DNA of 64,000 nt from Bactericera cockerelli (taxonomy: Eukaryota; Arthropoda; Insecta; Hemiptera; Triozidae), in contig CM044961.1 in assembly GCA_024516035.1 (NCBI GenBank), forward strand, positions 8,298,873 to 8,362,872, written 5' to 3'. Each line of letters starts with the position of its first letter. The first letter of the stretch is position 1. Positions 63,833 to 64,000 of this stretch are shown piece after piece. Made by a program: the position numbers and the translations under genes. The notes below the pieces were generated by a model, which saw only the letters and a list, made by a program, of their open reading frames with translations, made no database searches and was not told the DNA's origin.

Positions 63833-64000
63833 ATTATGGAATGGATAGATCCCTCCACTCCATTGCTTCTAATACCACTAGCCCCATCTATCAGGAGAAT
63901 GTCAAACTAACTGCAACATTATCGTTAAGTAGAGAAATAAAAAGCATGATATGAGGGGAAGACAAAGAGGGCCGGGCCAGTAAAAAATGTTAATGGCGTC

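Overview
This 64 kb window is AT-rich, intron-rich animal DNA dominated by transposable elements. Collagen IX and guanine deaminase genes, GT-AG introns, apurinic/jockey-like LINEs, several tRNA-derived SINE families and mariner-like MITEs point to an invertebrate, most likely an arthropod (insect, possibly hemipteran). That placement is inference from gene and repeat style; nothing in the window fixes the species.

Layout. 1-1910: 5' part of a LINE (LINE-A) on the minus strand, with ORF1 complete and ORF2 running off the left edge. 1911-4285: an older LINE 3' tail split by a decayed minus-strand LINE-B. 4484-11352, minus strand: eight exons of a FACIT collagen of the alpha-1(IX) type (signal peptide, TSPN/NC4 domain, collagen triplets, NC2-like segment); first and last exons are not seen. 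17144-22292, plus strand: first four exons of guanine deaminase (exon 1 contributes only the ATG), divergent from the collagen. 22300-64000: no further guanine deaminase exon recognised; the stretch holds SINEs, MITEs, a truncated LINE, simple repeats, a 100-N gap (23995-24094), a hammerhead ribozyme motif (30219-30284) and a 1.66 kb near-perfect palindrome (59781-61445).

Main observation. In both host genes, intron/exon boundaries have been tandemly duplicated so that the 3' splice site itself is multiplied. Collagen exon 4 has four acceptors in an in-frame 78-bp repeat; guanine deaminase exon 3 has two acceptors 93 bp apart, also in frame; guanine deaminase exon 4 is preceded by 44 acceptor-like copies in a 35-bp minisatellite that is itself inside a ~0.9 kb higher-order repeat carrying two truncated copies of the exon start. 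A decayed extra copy of the exon 3 start lies downstream of exon 4. This recurrent splice-acceptor multiplication is the most unusual signal here.

Other notable items: a complete type I hammerhead core with self-complementary stem III; a tandem non-autonomous Helitron array with clean A|T insertion borders; a 5S rRNA-derived SINE family; chimeric SINEs that exchange heads and bodies.
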